A stretch of 64,000 nucleotides of DNA from contig NC_135202.1 in NCBI RefSeq assembly GCF_050948175.1, positions 10,664,001 through 10,728,000 of the forward strand. The letters run 5' to 3'. Both the position numbers and the translations under genes were made by a program. This document shows positions 44,101 through 54,573 of the stretch, one piece after another (position 1 is the stretch's first letter; the number at the start of each line of letters is the position of its first letter). The stretch comes from Xylocopa sonorina. Its lineage: Eukaryota > Arthropoda > Insecta > Hymenoptera > Apidae. A model generated the notes under the pieces. The model saw only the letters and a program-made list of their open reading frames with translations. It ran no database searches and had not been told where the DNA came from.

Positions 44101-46404
44101 AATTAAAAAAAATCTCCACGCCGCCTCCTTTCGTAACAACGAGATCCTCGATTACGCGAGTATTCATCGCGAGTCAACGCTGGTTTCCCACGACGCTCGA
44201 CGCGAAATGCTTGCGTCGATCGTACTCGCGACTACGGTTTTGTCGGGGCACAGAAGGGGTTGAAACAGGGGGATGAGATCGTAACGTCAGAGGTTCTGGC
44301 GCGCGTTTAAACGGAAGTCAAGCTCCTACCGAACACACTCGACTCACGGCACGGATTAGCCGCGACAGACCACGCAGATCGTCAATTTACGTCATCGATA
44401 TCGCCAACGAGAATTTATTCCACGACTCGCAACGGATACCGTGCGCGCAACACCGGAATGATAAACCCGATCACGAACCGCTCGCGTTTCCATTACTCCC
44501 GTGCGGGGTTGGGAAACGATCAAACGGGATCTGTTTGCCGCGCGATTCGCGAACCTTGTCAATTCCACGCTCTGTGGGTACGACACTCGCGTTCTCATTG
44601 TGCGTTCGAAAGTTCAACGAATCAATAGTATGAAAAATCCATTCGATCGGAGAGGGATAAAAATTGTCGTTCGAATGCCAATGGACGCCTCGGTTAATTA
44701 AGAGCGAAGGCATAGAAGGATTAACCCACGCGACTTTTTCCCTGATACCGCGTAGGGAAAGGTCGCGGCCTATTAACCTTTCCGCTATCGAACCCACGCT
44801 TTCCAGGTGAACTTTGGGGACGTCAGGATACCGCGAGGATTCGATTACCCGAAACCGCAAAAATTGTCAGCGCTGAGCGGAGTGCACGGGGTCAGCTCGG
44901 AGCCGATCGTCGCCGTCGACGCCCAGACTCTTCTGATACCTGGCTTCAGCTACGATGGCGAGGCGCCTGGTGAGTTCCCCGGACATTTTCCGCCCCTGAA
45001 CGCGCCTCCAAACTTCCGCGACTTCGTTTCTTGCAGACGCTAAATTCTGGGTGGGAGCTGGACCGTCGCCGTCGCCGCAAGGTGTCCGCGTGCCCGACGA
45101 GAACGGGTCCACGCGGCCTCTGCGTCGATACGATCACAAGACCATCGTGCTGACGTTACCAGGGGATCTGACGATCCACCAGATCGGCCATTTCGGCGTC
45201 TGGTGCGAGGCGTTCACCGTCGACTTCGGCCACATACAGGTTCCTCAGGCTCTCAACGTGCCGCCGTCCTTGAAGATGCTCGGAGTCTCGCCGCAGGTAA
45301 GCCGGAAGGGCTTCTCGTAGGGACGCCAGGCTCGATCTTTTAACCGATCGAGCGACATCTGCTCGATCGCCTGCCCCCTCCTTTATTAACGTTATAACGA
45401 CGAGATCGCGTTACGATACGCGTTCATCGAGACGTACACGATAACACCCTCTCCACTCATTGGCCGGTCCACTCGATCCTCCTCGCTCGAAGGCATTGCA
45501 CGGAATCTCCATGGCAATCACGTTCGAACCGGTGGATGGAAAGGGATTCGCGCAAACTTTGACCCGTTCCCGATCGATTTGTATCGTCCTTAGCCGACTC
45601 GACGCTCTTCCGTCACGTTCGCGCGTGCTTTCATATTCCGCCGACATCTCGCCAGCCGATTACGTACGAGCGTTTCGCAACACCACGACGATGATCTCTA
45701 CCTGTTCGCAACTGAATTTTCCGCCCTCTTGGATCGAGAAAAATTCCGTCGACCGCAGCATCGATCCAGGAGCGGTCTCGTCCTCGTTCGTGCGTGGGTC
45801 TCGTCAACCCCCGACGGTCGATCGCGCGGAAACGAACGAGTAATTCGCGAAGGGAACAGTCCACGGCCGGATTTGTCTCTGTCAATATTCGAGCGGATGT
45901 ACGTCGCCGGATCTGCCACCCCTCCGCGAGCCTCCTCGAACAGCTGCCCCCCAGGCCTCGATCCGTCCGCCCGCAAGGCCCAACGCATAACACCCTGTCT
46001 CTGTCCTTGTGTTGCAGAACGTGCACCGCGGAGGGCAGGGACAGAATCAGTACGAGTCTTCCGCCTCGTCGTCGCCGACGTCCCCCTCTCCCTCCTTCGT
46101 CAGCTCGTTGCACACGCAGCAACGGCAACGCGCGACCACCTACCGACCGATCCTCCGTCGGGACGACCAGGTCCAAGTAATCCAGGCGATCGACTATCGA
46201 ATACCAAAGAGCACGCAGGCCCAGGAACCACTCGCGCAGCAGCTCCACCGGCTCCAGCCTGCCTCTTATACCCAGGCCCAGTCCAATCTGGACGACACGT
46301 ACCAGGAACAATTCCAGCGAGCGGACGATCCGCAGGCGAACTCGTACGCGAGACAGTTGCGGTTCCAGGCCGACAGACGGCTAGACTCGTTCGCTCGTTA
46401 TTGA
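38197..46404 (+). CDS. Skeletor: Skeletor, short DM13-only isoform
   Basis: It uses the first six Skeletor coding exons (38197-38281, 42600-42737, 43307-43379, 43755-43863, 44807-44969, 45037-45296) and then an alternative terminal exon, 46018-46404, ending in TGA. The sum is 1215 nt, 404 aa. The exon follows a good acceptor (ttgcag) and starts in phase 0, as required after exon six. Its 128 residues are Ser-rich, then Gln-rich, with no known domain. The product keeps the signal peptide and both DM13 domains but lacks the DOMON, cupredoxin-like domain and C-terminal tail, so it would probably be secreted and soluble. An AATAAA lies at 47710-47715, just before the next shared exon. From memory, Drosophila Skeletor also makes short and long products, which fits. 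No transcript evidence is available here. Confidence 0.62.
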
Positions 46405-49400
46405 CAGAGACAAGGAGGACGCACGCTGCCCTCGGACAGCTCGGAGATCCCTTCTGCCGGACTTTTATTAATCGGTTCAGATCGCACCCTGTTGGTAGGC
46501 AAGGCTCGTATGCAACGGCGTTCGCGAGCCGATCTTACCGTGCGACCATGGGTAAAAAGAAATTTACGGTCTCCAGCGTGTTAAGGGATGATCCGCGACG
46601 GGAGTCCGCAGCAGGAATCCTCAAGCTGTCCTCGCCGCCCCCTCCCCACCCTTGGATCCATTAATCGTTTACTTGGCAAAGCTCCGATCGATAGGATCGA
46701 TTCACCCACACGAGACGACGAAAGAATCGCGAGCGATTTATTCGCGGACGCGCGGTAAACCCGTCGTAAATCAGGCCGGAACTCGGTCAAACTCGCGTTT
46801 CGATAAATTAGCGAAAGTTTCGCCCTAAGCCGTGGGACGCGTCCCGTTTCCGGTGGCGCAGCTGCGGCGACACCAGCCGCGGTGTTCGCGGGGCCGCGCG
46901 ACGACGGCCACGACTTTCGCTTTATTTATTTAACACAGCGAGCCGGCTCTCTATTGGACTGTATCCACCGGGAATCCACGGACATCGGTTTCACGCCCAC
47001 GTCCGATCGTACATAGACGTGCACGCCTTCGCAGAACACCCTTGCACACACACACACACACACACACGTCCATACGAAACGTTTCCAAGCGCCATTACGG
47101 TTTTCGTTGGACCCGTTCGTAGTCGAGGATTAACTCGACGGATAATCGAAGCCTTCGAAGACCTTTCTCGTGCGTTGATTTTGGTTCAGCGTTGGTTGAT
47201 TGCAAGTCGGGTCAAAAGGTTGCTTGGCTGCAGCGAGGAGTACTGACGCAACCCTCTGCCTCTCGAATTCTCTTTTAAATGGAGAGGGTTGCGAGCGATT
47301 GGTTTTAAGGTTTGCGTATCGTACTGTCCGATAGTACTTTCGGTTGGTTTAGGATGCGATCGTAAGAGAAGCAGAGGGGCGAGAGGCGAAGCGAGTTGCG
47401 TGTTTCATTGCGTGAAATAGACGAAGAGCGAGCCATTCTCGACTGTGATACAAGCGGGGTTAATTGTTCTTACCTTCGCGGACCAAGAGGAGGTACTTGT
47501 CGCTTGGAAACGTAGAAAGCTGCGGAAATCCCGTTCCGACCTAGGCCAGTTCACTTTCGTTTTAAGCGTAGACGCTTCGTGCATCCCGATTATTATGTAC
47601 CGCTATTACCAGACTTAGATTGTACGCATTTTACACGCACCGTCGACATTATCTTCTGCCATCGACCTCTTTTCTTTTTTTGTACGTTTCTACTATTGAG
47701 ATTGATGCGAATAAACGGATTACTTTCATCACATCCACGACGAGTTCCTTGCCTTACCTCGTCCGCCATCGCCTCGACTCCGTCGACGATCGACGCGCTC
47801 CGAGGTAGCCCCTCTGTTTCGCGAACGATGGTGAACGCTGTTCTCGTTTGATTTCAGTCGAAACTGAACTGCGAAGTTTTGGAGGACAGGCTGGCTTTTG
47901 AGGTGCGATGGGCCGTGGCCGGAGACAGCATAGTCGCCCAACTCGTTGCAAAACTTGGTGAGTACACGGATTTCCGAGCTGTCCGCATGCACCCGCTCAC
48001 AAAAGGGCGAAACTTCTGTCGCGTTTATCGAAAGGGCCGTGAACTTAAGCCCAACTTTTAATTAATAATGCTAGTGGCACGTCGGTTCCGTTCGACGCAT
48101 AATATACGATACATAGTGCCACACATCGGGCGCCTCGTTCGCACCCTTCGACGAACCTTATTCCTTTCGCACGGAACAACGACTCAAAGATCGATTCATC
48201 TCAAATGCAAAGCCCAGAATTAAACGAAACTCTTTTATTGTCGCTAGCCCAAAGAGAATACATGGCGTTCGGACTATCCGCGAATCCAAATAGAAGCATG
48301 ATGGTTGGCGGGGACGTGGCAGTCGCCTGGGTCGACAAGGAAACGCTCGAAGGCCGCGCAGAGGATTACTTCCTGGACGCCAAGTCTCAGTGTTCCGGCA
48401 GACACGGCAGCTGCCCGGATAATCGCATACTGGTCGGTCAACTTCGATGCTTGTTTCAAAAATCGTTTATATCCTTCCAATGTCGAACGATAGGATTTTA
48501 CACGATCTGGTACCACGGTTTGCAGGAGAACACCAACTCCATCCAATTGTTGAACGCCGCGCTGGTGGACGGGTACAGCATTGTCACCTATCAGAGGCCG
48601 CTGAGGGCGAGCGACGAGCTGGACCTCGAAATCCTGACGAACGGCTCGCAGGCGATCATCTGGGCCATCGGACCGCTGAACGAGAGGCAAGAGGTCAGCT
48701 TTCACTCGAGCTATCTGAAAACCGACCGCTTCATCGATTTCGGTAGACCACCGGTTTGGAATTGTCCCGTCCCGGATCACGAGCACGCACAGTTGCTCGT
48801 CGACAACGACGACGAGGGCACCTCTCAGGTATTTCATCCGGCAATTCCGATCCTTGTCAAACAACTTGTAACGAATTTCGTACGTTTTCTCTTTCGCGAT
48901 GACTCGCGATGAAGTAAGTGAATGCTGATATAAAATAAGTCTGAAAATGTAAAGCAGCAAACGTTAATCACGAGACCGCCTCAGCATACCAACCCGCCGG
49001 CTACCCCTGCGCCCGCGCCCCAATCTGACGTCTGGGATATCCCACCGATTCAATGCAACGAACCCGAAGACGGAGTGCTGTACGCTCAGATGGGACCCAC
49101 CGGAGGAAAGCATGGATACCCAGCTATTACTGGTACGAAGAAGCGAGCCTTTCGATTCAGAGAGAACATCTCCTAGTCGATTTCATTTTTTGTAGGTCAC
49201 GTTGGTTGGGGAATATCGTGGTACATAAACGGTCTTCTGATTCCGGAAATCAACGTCGTGCGTGGCAGGAACTACACGTTCGTGGTGGAAGGTGGAGAAA
49301 ATCCGGACACCCCAGCTCGTTACCATCCGTTCTACATAACCGACGACCCCATCGGTGGATACCAGCACAAGACACCCGAGGAAAAAGCGGTAAGCCGACG

Positions 49401-51775
49401 TTCTCTTAGATCGTTCTCAAGAAATCGACGGTTCAGTGAGCAGCTCGGTACGCGAAGGTGTAATTTTTGCCGAGCAGAAGGTGAAAATATTCGCTGGCGC
49501 CCATCGGCAACGCGGGGTGTATCGACCAACGGGTGTCGGCCGGCTGTGCAACTGGGAACCCGATCAGAACCTACCCCCCGCGGACGATTTCTCGTCGTTC
49601 GGCGCGTATCAGCGCACGTTGACCCTGAAGTGCGACACTGGCGAGCCAGGTTTCGTCCAATGGACCCCGGATAAGAACACACCGGACACCGTGTACTATC
49701 AGGTAAGATTCGAGACTCTGAGATGGCAGACGAGAAGAGAGTGTACACAATGAGCTCATGATTATCCTCCAATCGTCCAGTGTTTCACGCATCGCTATCT
49801 GGGCTGGAAGATAAACGTTCACGACAGCTGCGACCTGGACGAGGCTGCCGGCAGCGAGAACTACGAGGTCTACGTCAATCCGCACAACCAACGAGCTCCA
49901 GTGGATCTCGATAGCAGCCCTAGCATACGCGAGTCGAGCAAGGTAACGCCAACAGCGGAGTTCCTCCAGCAGCATCTTCATCATCCTCATGGTGAACATG
50001 GTGGGCTTCGGTATTCTTATTACCCACCGACTAACCCCGGCAAGCTAAGCACGTCATACACCCAGCTACTAACGACCGCTAATAACAACGATTACATGCG
50101 CTTGAAATCATCGCCACCGCCGCCACCGCCGCTACCGCCGCAGTACGAAGAGCAGTACCAACCGAGACCTTCGTACAGCATGCCAGACATCGTCGTTGCG
50201 CCCCATCGTCACGAGGTACGCGTGAAGGAAACGTATCACGCGCACCTCGACGAGGATCTGCAGCAGCAGCATCGCAATAACCATCATCATCATCATCATC
50301 ATTACCAACATCACCTGCATCAACTAGCGCCGCCGATCTATCGCGAACAATCGATGGGAGCCACGACCAAGCTGACGCCCGCCTATCCCAACCGACAGCA
50401 GATGACAGCGATCGAGCAAGAGATACTTCGACAGGCCTCTAACCAGCAATTGTCTAACCTCGTTCCAGATAATCCGCGACCAATGAGCCACGGGCCGAAA
50501 TACACCTATCCGACCGCCACCAGCCCGCAGATCCTATATCCCAGGCCGGTGCCTCATCATTACGCCAACAATTACCACCACCTCTATCACCAACCGCCTC
50601 CTCCGCACCATTACCATCATCAGCAGGACCCGAGGAACCAGCTGATGATCATCAAGAGACCGGTGTTGACGCGTCGTCCGATGTTGCAGACCGCCCACCC
50701 GATGCCCCAGCCGACCATTCCCCTGCCCTCGAGACCGGTCTTCATCGAACGTAAAAAGGCCGTCTACAGACCGTCCGTTTCTACTTACGGTAGGAGAACG
50801 GCGGAGAAACTCGCGCCGACCGGCGACAGCCCTCAGATATCGAAGCTGAAGAAAGTCGATACGAAACAGCGGACCAAGCTCGAGGCGAAAGTGTCCAACT
50901 TGGACATCCCCAACGCGTTCGTCACCCCCATGAAACCGGCTAGAAACACGGGATTCAATCCTGACTCCATAGTGATCGAGAGTGGCTTCAAGCCGATCAT
51001 CAAGAACCTCGAGATGTCCACGGGGATAGCCGAGAGTAGATCCTCGGACGTGAACATCGAGCAAGAAGAGGAGGACGCTCGAGTCGAAGAAGCGCCCAGT
51101 CGCAGGCCGATCGACAACTTCGAGCCGGTCTTCATACCGTCGCCACCGGTTCCGACGGTCGAGACGATCAAGAAATCGAAGAGGAAGAGCGCAAACGCGA
51201 AGGCTCGCGAGGTGGACGACATGGAAATGGCTGCGGACAGGGTAAATGCTTATTATCTGCCGCCTAGCTCGAACGATCCACCCTCGCCGTCGAGCGAGGT
51301 GTTGATCACCTTCGATGGGAAGAGATTGAAGGACTCCAGCCTGGCCAGGTCCATTTCCGGTATCGAGGAGCACTCGAAGAGCAAGCTGTCCTCGGACGTG
51401 CTCAGCAGAACGCCGCAATTTGGAAGATTCAAGGGAGAGCTACCGCCCCCGATTCCAGGGGAGATTCAACCTCGCGGTTACTCTCAGCTGGAGAAACGTC
51501 GACTTCCGTCGACCGAGTTGTCTCTGCCCGAAACGCGGCTGACGAAGAACACCAAGCTAACCGCTGTTGGCAGATCGAGGAGGTCCCCGCACGAGGGACA
51601 CGTCCACGTCACGGATTCACGGGCGAACGATACCGTAACGAGCCGCGAGGAACATCGTCAGACCGATCACGAGCATCACGGTGATTCGACGTCCACCATC
51701 GTCAGCGCTGGGCAGGCGATCGTCGCGAATTTAGGGTACATGCTTCTGGCCGTGGTCTTCTACCACGTAATTTGA
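38197..51775 (+). CDS. Skeletor: Skeletor, long isoform (DM13-DM13-DOMON-cupredoxin-like)
   Basis: Coding exons: 38197-38281, 42600-42737, 43307-43379, 43755-43863, 44807-44969, 45037-45296, 47858-47957, 48248-48432, 48526-48828, 48958-49132, 49196-49389, 49478-49702 and 49781-51775. All junctions are GT-AG with matching phases; the sum is 4005 nt, 1334 aa. Order: signal peptide (about 1-29); DM13 at about 35-135 and 160-265 (both with YDGEAP and VWC motifs, C131 and C246); DOMON at about 277-470 (EYMAFGLS); cupredoxin-like domain at about 510-690 (H574, C671, H674). A long low-complexity region follows, with a His run, Pro-rich stretches and an acidic patch, then a hydrophobic C-terminal tail suggesting a GPI or membrane anchor. 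The family is tied to cuticle and chitin organisation (paralogue of Knickkopf); Drosophila Skeletor was also reported in the spindle matrix. The start was chosen because the signal peptide begins there. The weakest junctions are the donors at 42738 and 48433. Confidence 0.88.
38282..42599 (+). other. Skeletor first intron in the coding region (4.3 kb)
   Basis: It starts with gtgagt and ends with ttcgcag. It holds CpG-rich sequence and a GA tract at 41,768-41,799. I see no further coding exon in it. Large 5' introns often carry regulatory elements, but nothing specific is visible. Confidence 0.6.
41768..41799. repeat. (GA)n microsatellite
   Basis: gagaga run in the first Skeletor intron. Confidence 0.75.
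42738..44806 (+). other. Skeletor introns two to four with exons three and four between
   Basis: Intron spans are 42738-43306, 43380-43754 and 43864-44806. The interval 43,430-43,650 is AT-richer than its surroundings and may be a small insertion. No other coding exon is seen. Confidence 0.5.
46018..46404 (+). other. Skeletor alternative terminal exon
   Basis: Open for 128 codons and stopped by TGA at 46402-46404. It sits in the 2.56 kb intron between the second DM13 domain and the DOMON domain. The preceding exon (ending 45296) and the following one (starting 47858) also join in phase 0, so this exon can be used or skipped without changing frame. I see no convincing donor near its end, which makes it a terminal rather than a cassette exon. 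Confidence 0.6.
47045..47068. repeat. (CA)n microsatellite
   Basis: About twelve CA repeats, in the alternative Skeletor intron or the 3' UTR of the short isoform. Confidence 0.85.
47710..47715 (+). terminator. AATAAA, candidate poly(A) signal of short Skeletor mRNA
   Basis: It lies about 1.3 kb after the short-isoform stop and about 140 bp before the next shared exon, inside the intron. This would allow intronic polyadenylation of the short isoform. The motif is short, so the assignment is tentative. Confidence 0.35.
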
Positions 51776-52330
51776 TGACCAGTCGTATCTTTCTCGATCG
51801 CACGCGATCGGTGAAATTAGTCGGGACTCATCGGACGGACGAGAATCAAAGGAAGCAACAGGGAATGGTTAGTTGATCGAATCAAGCGTTATTGTTCTCC
51901 CCGCAATCATTCAATTCAGATACAAACGCAGAACAGATTGACGCGTGAACGTACTTAGACCACGCGGATAGTAGAGGAACGCGACGTAATCGACGCGATA
52001 ACATGGGAGTGGAATATAACTAACCACGAAATAACGATTCTTTATTTATTCAGATATTTATTAATGATTTATCGCCCCTTATTGTACGGAAGTGAAACGC
52101 CTATCCGTTAGCCAGTTGTCGAACAAGTTAGCCGTGACGGCTACAGGTACCAGCTCAGATCTCGAATTTTGCCGGTAGAACGTGAAACTTTCGAGCCTCA
52201 AGGTGCAACAAGGAATAATGGCAGGATATTAGTATTCTACGTGCTATGACGACAGTTTGTTGATTTCTACAGTATACACTTGTACATAAGTTAAATTAAT
52301 TGTTAATAAAGATTGTGTAATGGATCTAAC
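51776..52330 (+). other. Skeletor 3' UTR
   Basis: It runs from the stop codon to just past the AATAAA at 52,305. AT-rich segments near 52,040-52,070 are consistent with UTR. Confidence 0.55.
52305..52310 (+). terminator. AATAAA, poly(A) signal of Skeletor
   Basis: It lies 530 bp after the Skeletor stop and is followed by a TG-rich stretch. It defines a 3' UTR of roughly 550 bp (51,776 to about 52,330). Confidence 0.6.
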
Positions 52331-52433
52331 GTTTTCCCATCGCCGCGAAGGATACAAGGGGGCTCGCTCGGGAACGCTCGCACAGCGAAAGGAGATACTG
52401 GATCCAGACAAACGAACGTACGTTAAGCAATAT

Positions 52434-52439
52434 TTTATT
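52434..52439 (-). terminator. AATAAA (minus strand), candidate poly(A) signal of the DCAF10-like gene
   Basis: The + strand reads tttatt here. It would give a 3' UTR of about 2.1 kb and place this mRNA's end within about 100 bp of the Skeletor 3' end. Another tttatt at 53050-53055 could give a shorter UTR. Confidence 0.4.
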
Positions 52440-53612
52440 GTATAGAGTAAGGAAAACAAACAAATCTTACAAAACAATCAGCACACTAACTACTGTACAC
52501 GATCGTATAGTTATAATATAAAGAGCGCACGGGCGACCAGCCCGACCGCAGATCACTTCGAAAATAATTGTAGACTGTAACGTGGCAAGCATGGATACGC
52601 TGGTCCTCGCGAACGTTCGCGCGTTCTCCATCGGTACCGGAAGCTACCCTCGAACGTTCGCGCTCGCACTCGCGGTCAGCGTGTAACCATTAAAAATTCC
52701 CATAATCGGATGCATTCATTCCATCTGTTCTTTTTTTTAAGTAACCATCGATGGCACGCGACGCAATCGTTCGGTACGCGACGCGCCGAAAAGTTCGTGA
52801 GCAATACCCGGGTGCGTACACGTACAATTAACGTCGCGAACTTCTGCGTAATTTCGAATCCCTCGCACGGCGCTACGCTGCTTTCGATTTTGATAATTGT
52901 ACTCTGACTTTTGTCGCTACGAGGGGTCGAAATCCTCCCCTCGCGATCTCCAGCGTGCACAGACCGCCATCATCCGGTTTGACACGCCCTAGTCTTAAAA
53001 AATACCAGCGTCAACTTGTCATCGTGCTTGTTTCATTACGCTCATACTGTTTATTACGTATCATCTAGGCTGACGATGTATTTACATATGTTACACGATT
53101 TCTTTCCTACTTAACGATACAACTTTGCTCCGCGAGCCCGCGCTCGTCGTGTCCCGCGGGATCGCCGAGTGCGTTCACGCTCGGGACCAATCGTTTAAGT
53201 GAGTGCGCTGAAACGAGCAGGAACTATCGACTCGTTCGACGTTCCCGATTTATACGCTCGCGTTCGTGTTAAGCTTCCCCGAGCAACATCGTTTTGTCTA
53301 TTGCTCGACTTGGAAATCGTTCGAGCTCCCCGGCTGGAACGAAGCCGAATCGGAATGATACTTACGTGTACGTAGCCGTTAATCGACGATCTCTTCGTGT
53401 CTATAATAGTCACGAGAAGGCCTCGTTCCTGGCGAGCTGCGATACCAGTTTAGTACATTGAATAATCGCCCCATGATTACTTGGAATTTCGAGTACTTAT
53501 CACTACTCACGCGATACGCAGCTAAGAAATGTAATACTAACAATAACGCCAAGGATACATTCTTCAGCGAGGTTGACGTTTTTCCACGATAATTTCATTC
53601 TATTATCTCTCG

Positions 53613-53674
<62 letters not shown>

Positions 53675-54573
53675 CGCTCGCTTTCCACCCTCTCTCCCCT
53701 TGAATATTTAACTGATGACTGCTAATGGGATACAGAGAGAGATACAAAAGTCTTTTTAAGTCAACAGTTAACAGACCGATCGCAGATCACTATCGTACAG
53801 AGTCCAAGTGTCGCGTCGTGATCAGTCGAAATGTAAGATGTAGCCTTTCACTGTGCACCGCATCGGGCAGAGACGCAAAGTTTACCGTGATTTCGGTTTT
53901 TGCAAATGGTAACGCGATTATCGTTATTGTTCTACAGAAGTATGTACAGTTCTGCTTGCGGAATGTTTTTTTCTTTTCTTTTTCTTTTTTCGAGATGCCG
54001 TTCACGTAAGTGTACACACATCGTGGCGATGCGAAAGAGAAGTACTCTGCCGTGGACACATCGAAAAGTGTGTTGAAATACCTCCATCGTTGGAAAGGGT
54101 ACCATCTCGCGATAGAAAACGTAATAGATGAAATAGAATCCGCTTCGTTAAATGGTACTTAAAACAGTGACACGATCGTTACCTTCCCTTTTCTTAAATT
54201 ATTACCGATAGACAATCACCCCGTATAAAATAAACCCCGCGTTTCAAGTAAAAAGAACGGCGCGTGGCACATGATGTTTCACGAGAAGAAAAGAAAACAT
54301 CTAGCTTAAAATATAAAATGTCGGATTCTAAACGAATCATAATTTTAACAAGACACACTAAAAAATATGATTTATCAAAAAGTGTATACCTAGAAAAAGA
54401 AAGAGGAAGAAGGAGAAAAGTAAGACTGTTTGCTACCGATTTTACTAGAATGAGAAACAGAAGAAAGAGAAACAAAAAGGAGGAAACAATTGTAGAGAAA
54501 TCGGTGAATAATATATCTCGTTTATAGACGCGTTCCTGGAAAACAGACTTCACCAATGGGGCTACCGATGGAT
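52440..54573 (-). other. Probable 3' UTR of the DCAF10-like gene; no further coding region seen
   Basis: AT-richer than the upstream intergenic DNA. It holds a long (CT)n tract at 53618-53670, read as (GA)n in the transcript, and several T-rich runs. Small open frames here show no family motif and no splice structure. Its extent depends on which poly(A) signal is used. Confidence 0.4.
53618..53681. repeat. (CT)n microsatellite with CGCT tail
   Basis: About 26 CT repeats followed by cgctcgctcgct. It is transcribed as (GA)n if the long DCAF10-like 3' UTR is correct. Confidence 0.9.

Larger units (their letters stand above)
45297..47857 (+). other. Skeletor alternative intron (2.56 kb) holding the terminal exon
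   Basis: For the long isoform the donor is gtaagc after 45296 and the acceptor is atttcag before 47858. Besides the alternative exon it holds a (CA)n run at 47,045-47,068 and the AATAAA at 47,710. Confidence 0.65.

Noticed and set aside
45631..46311. 226-codon minus-strand open frame
   Set aside because: Mirror of the alternative Skeletor exon and its upstream intron; Arg-rich and without domains.
48274..48960. 228-codon minus-strand open frame
   Set aside because: Antisense shadow of the Skeletor DOMON exons.
50534..51418. 294-codon minus-strand open frame
   Set aside because: Antisense shadow of the large last Skeletor exon.
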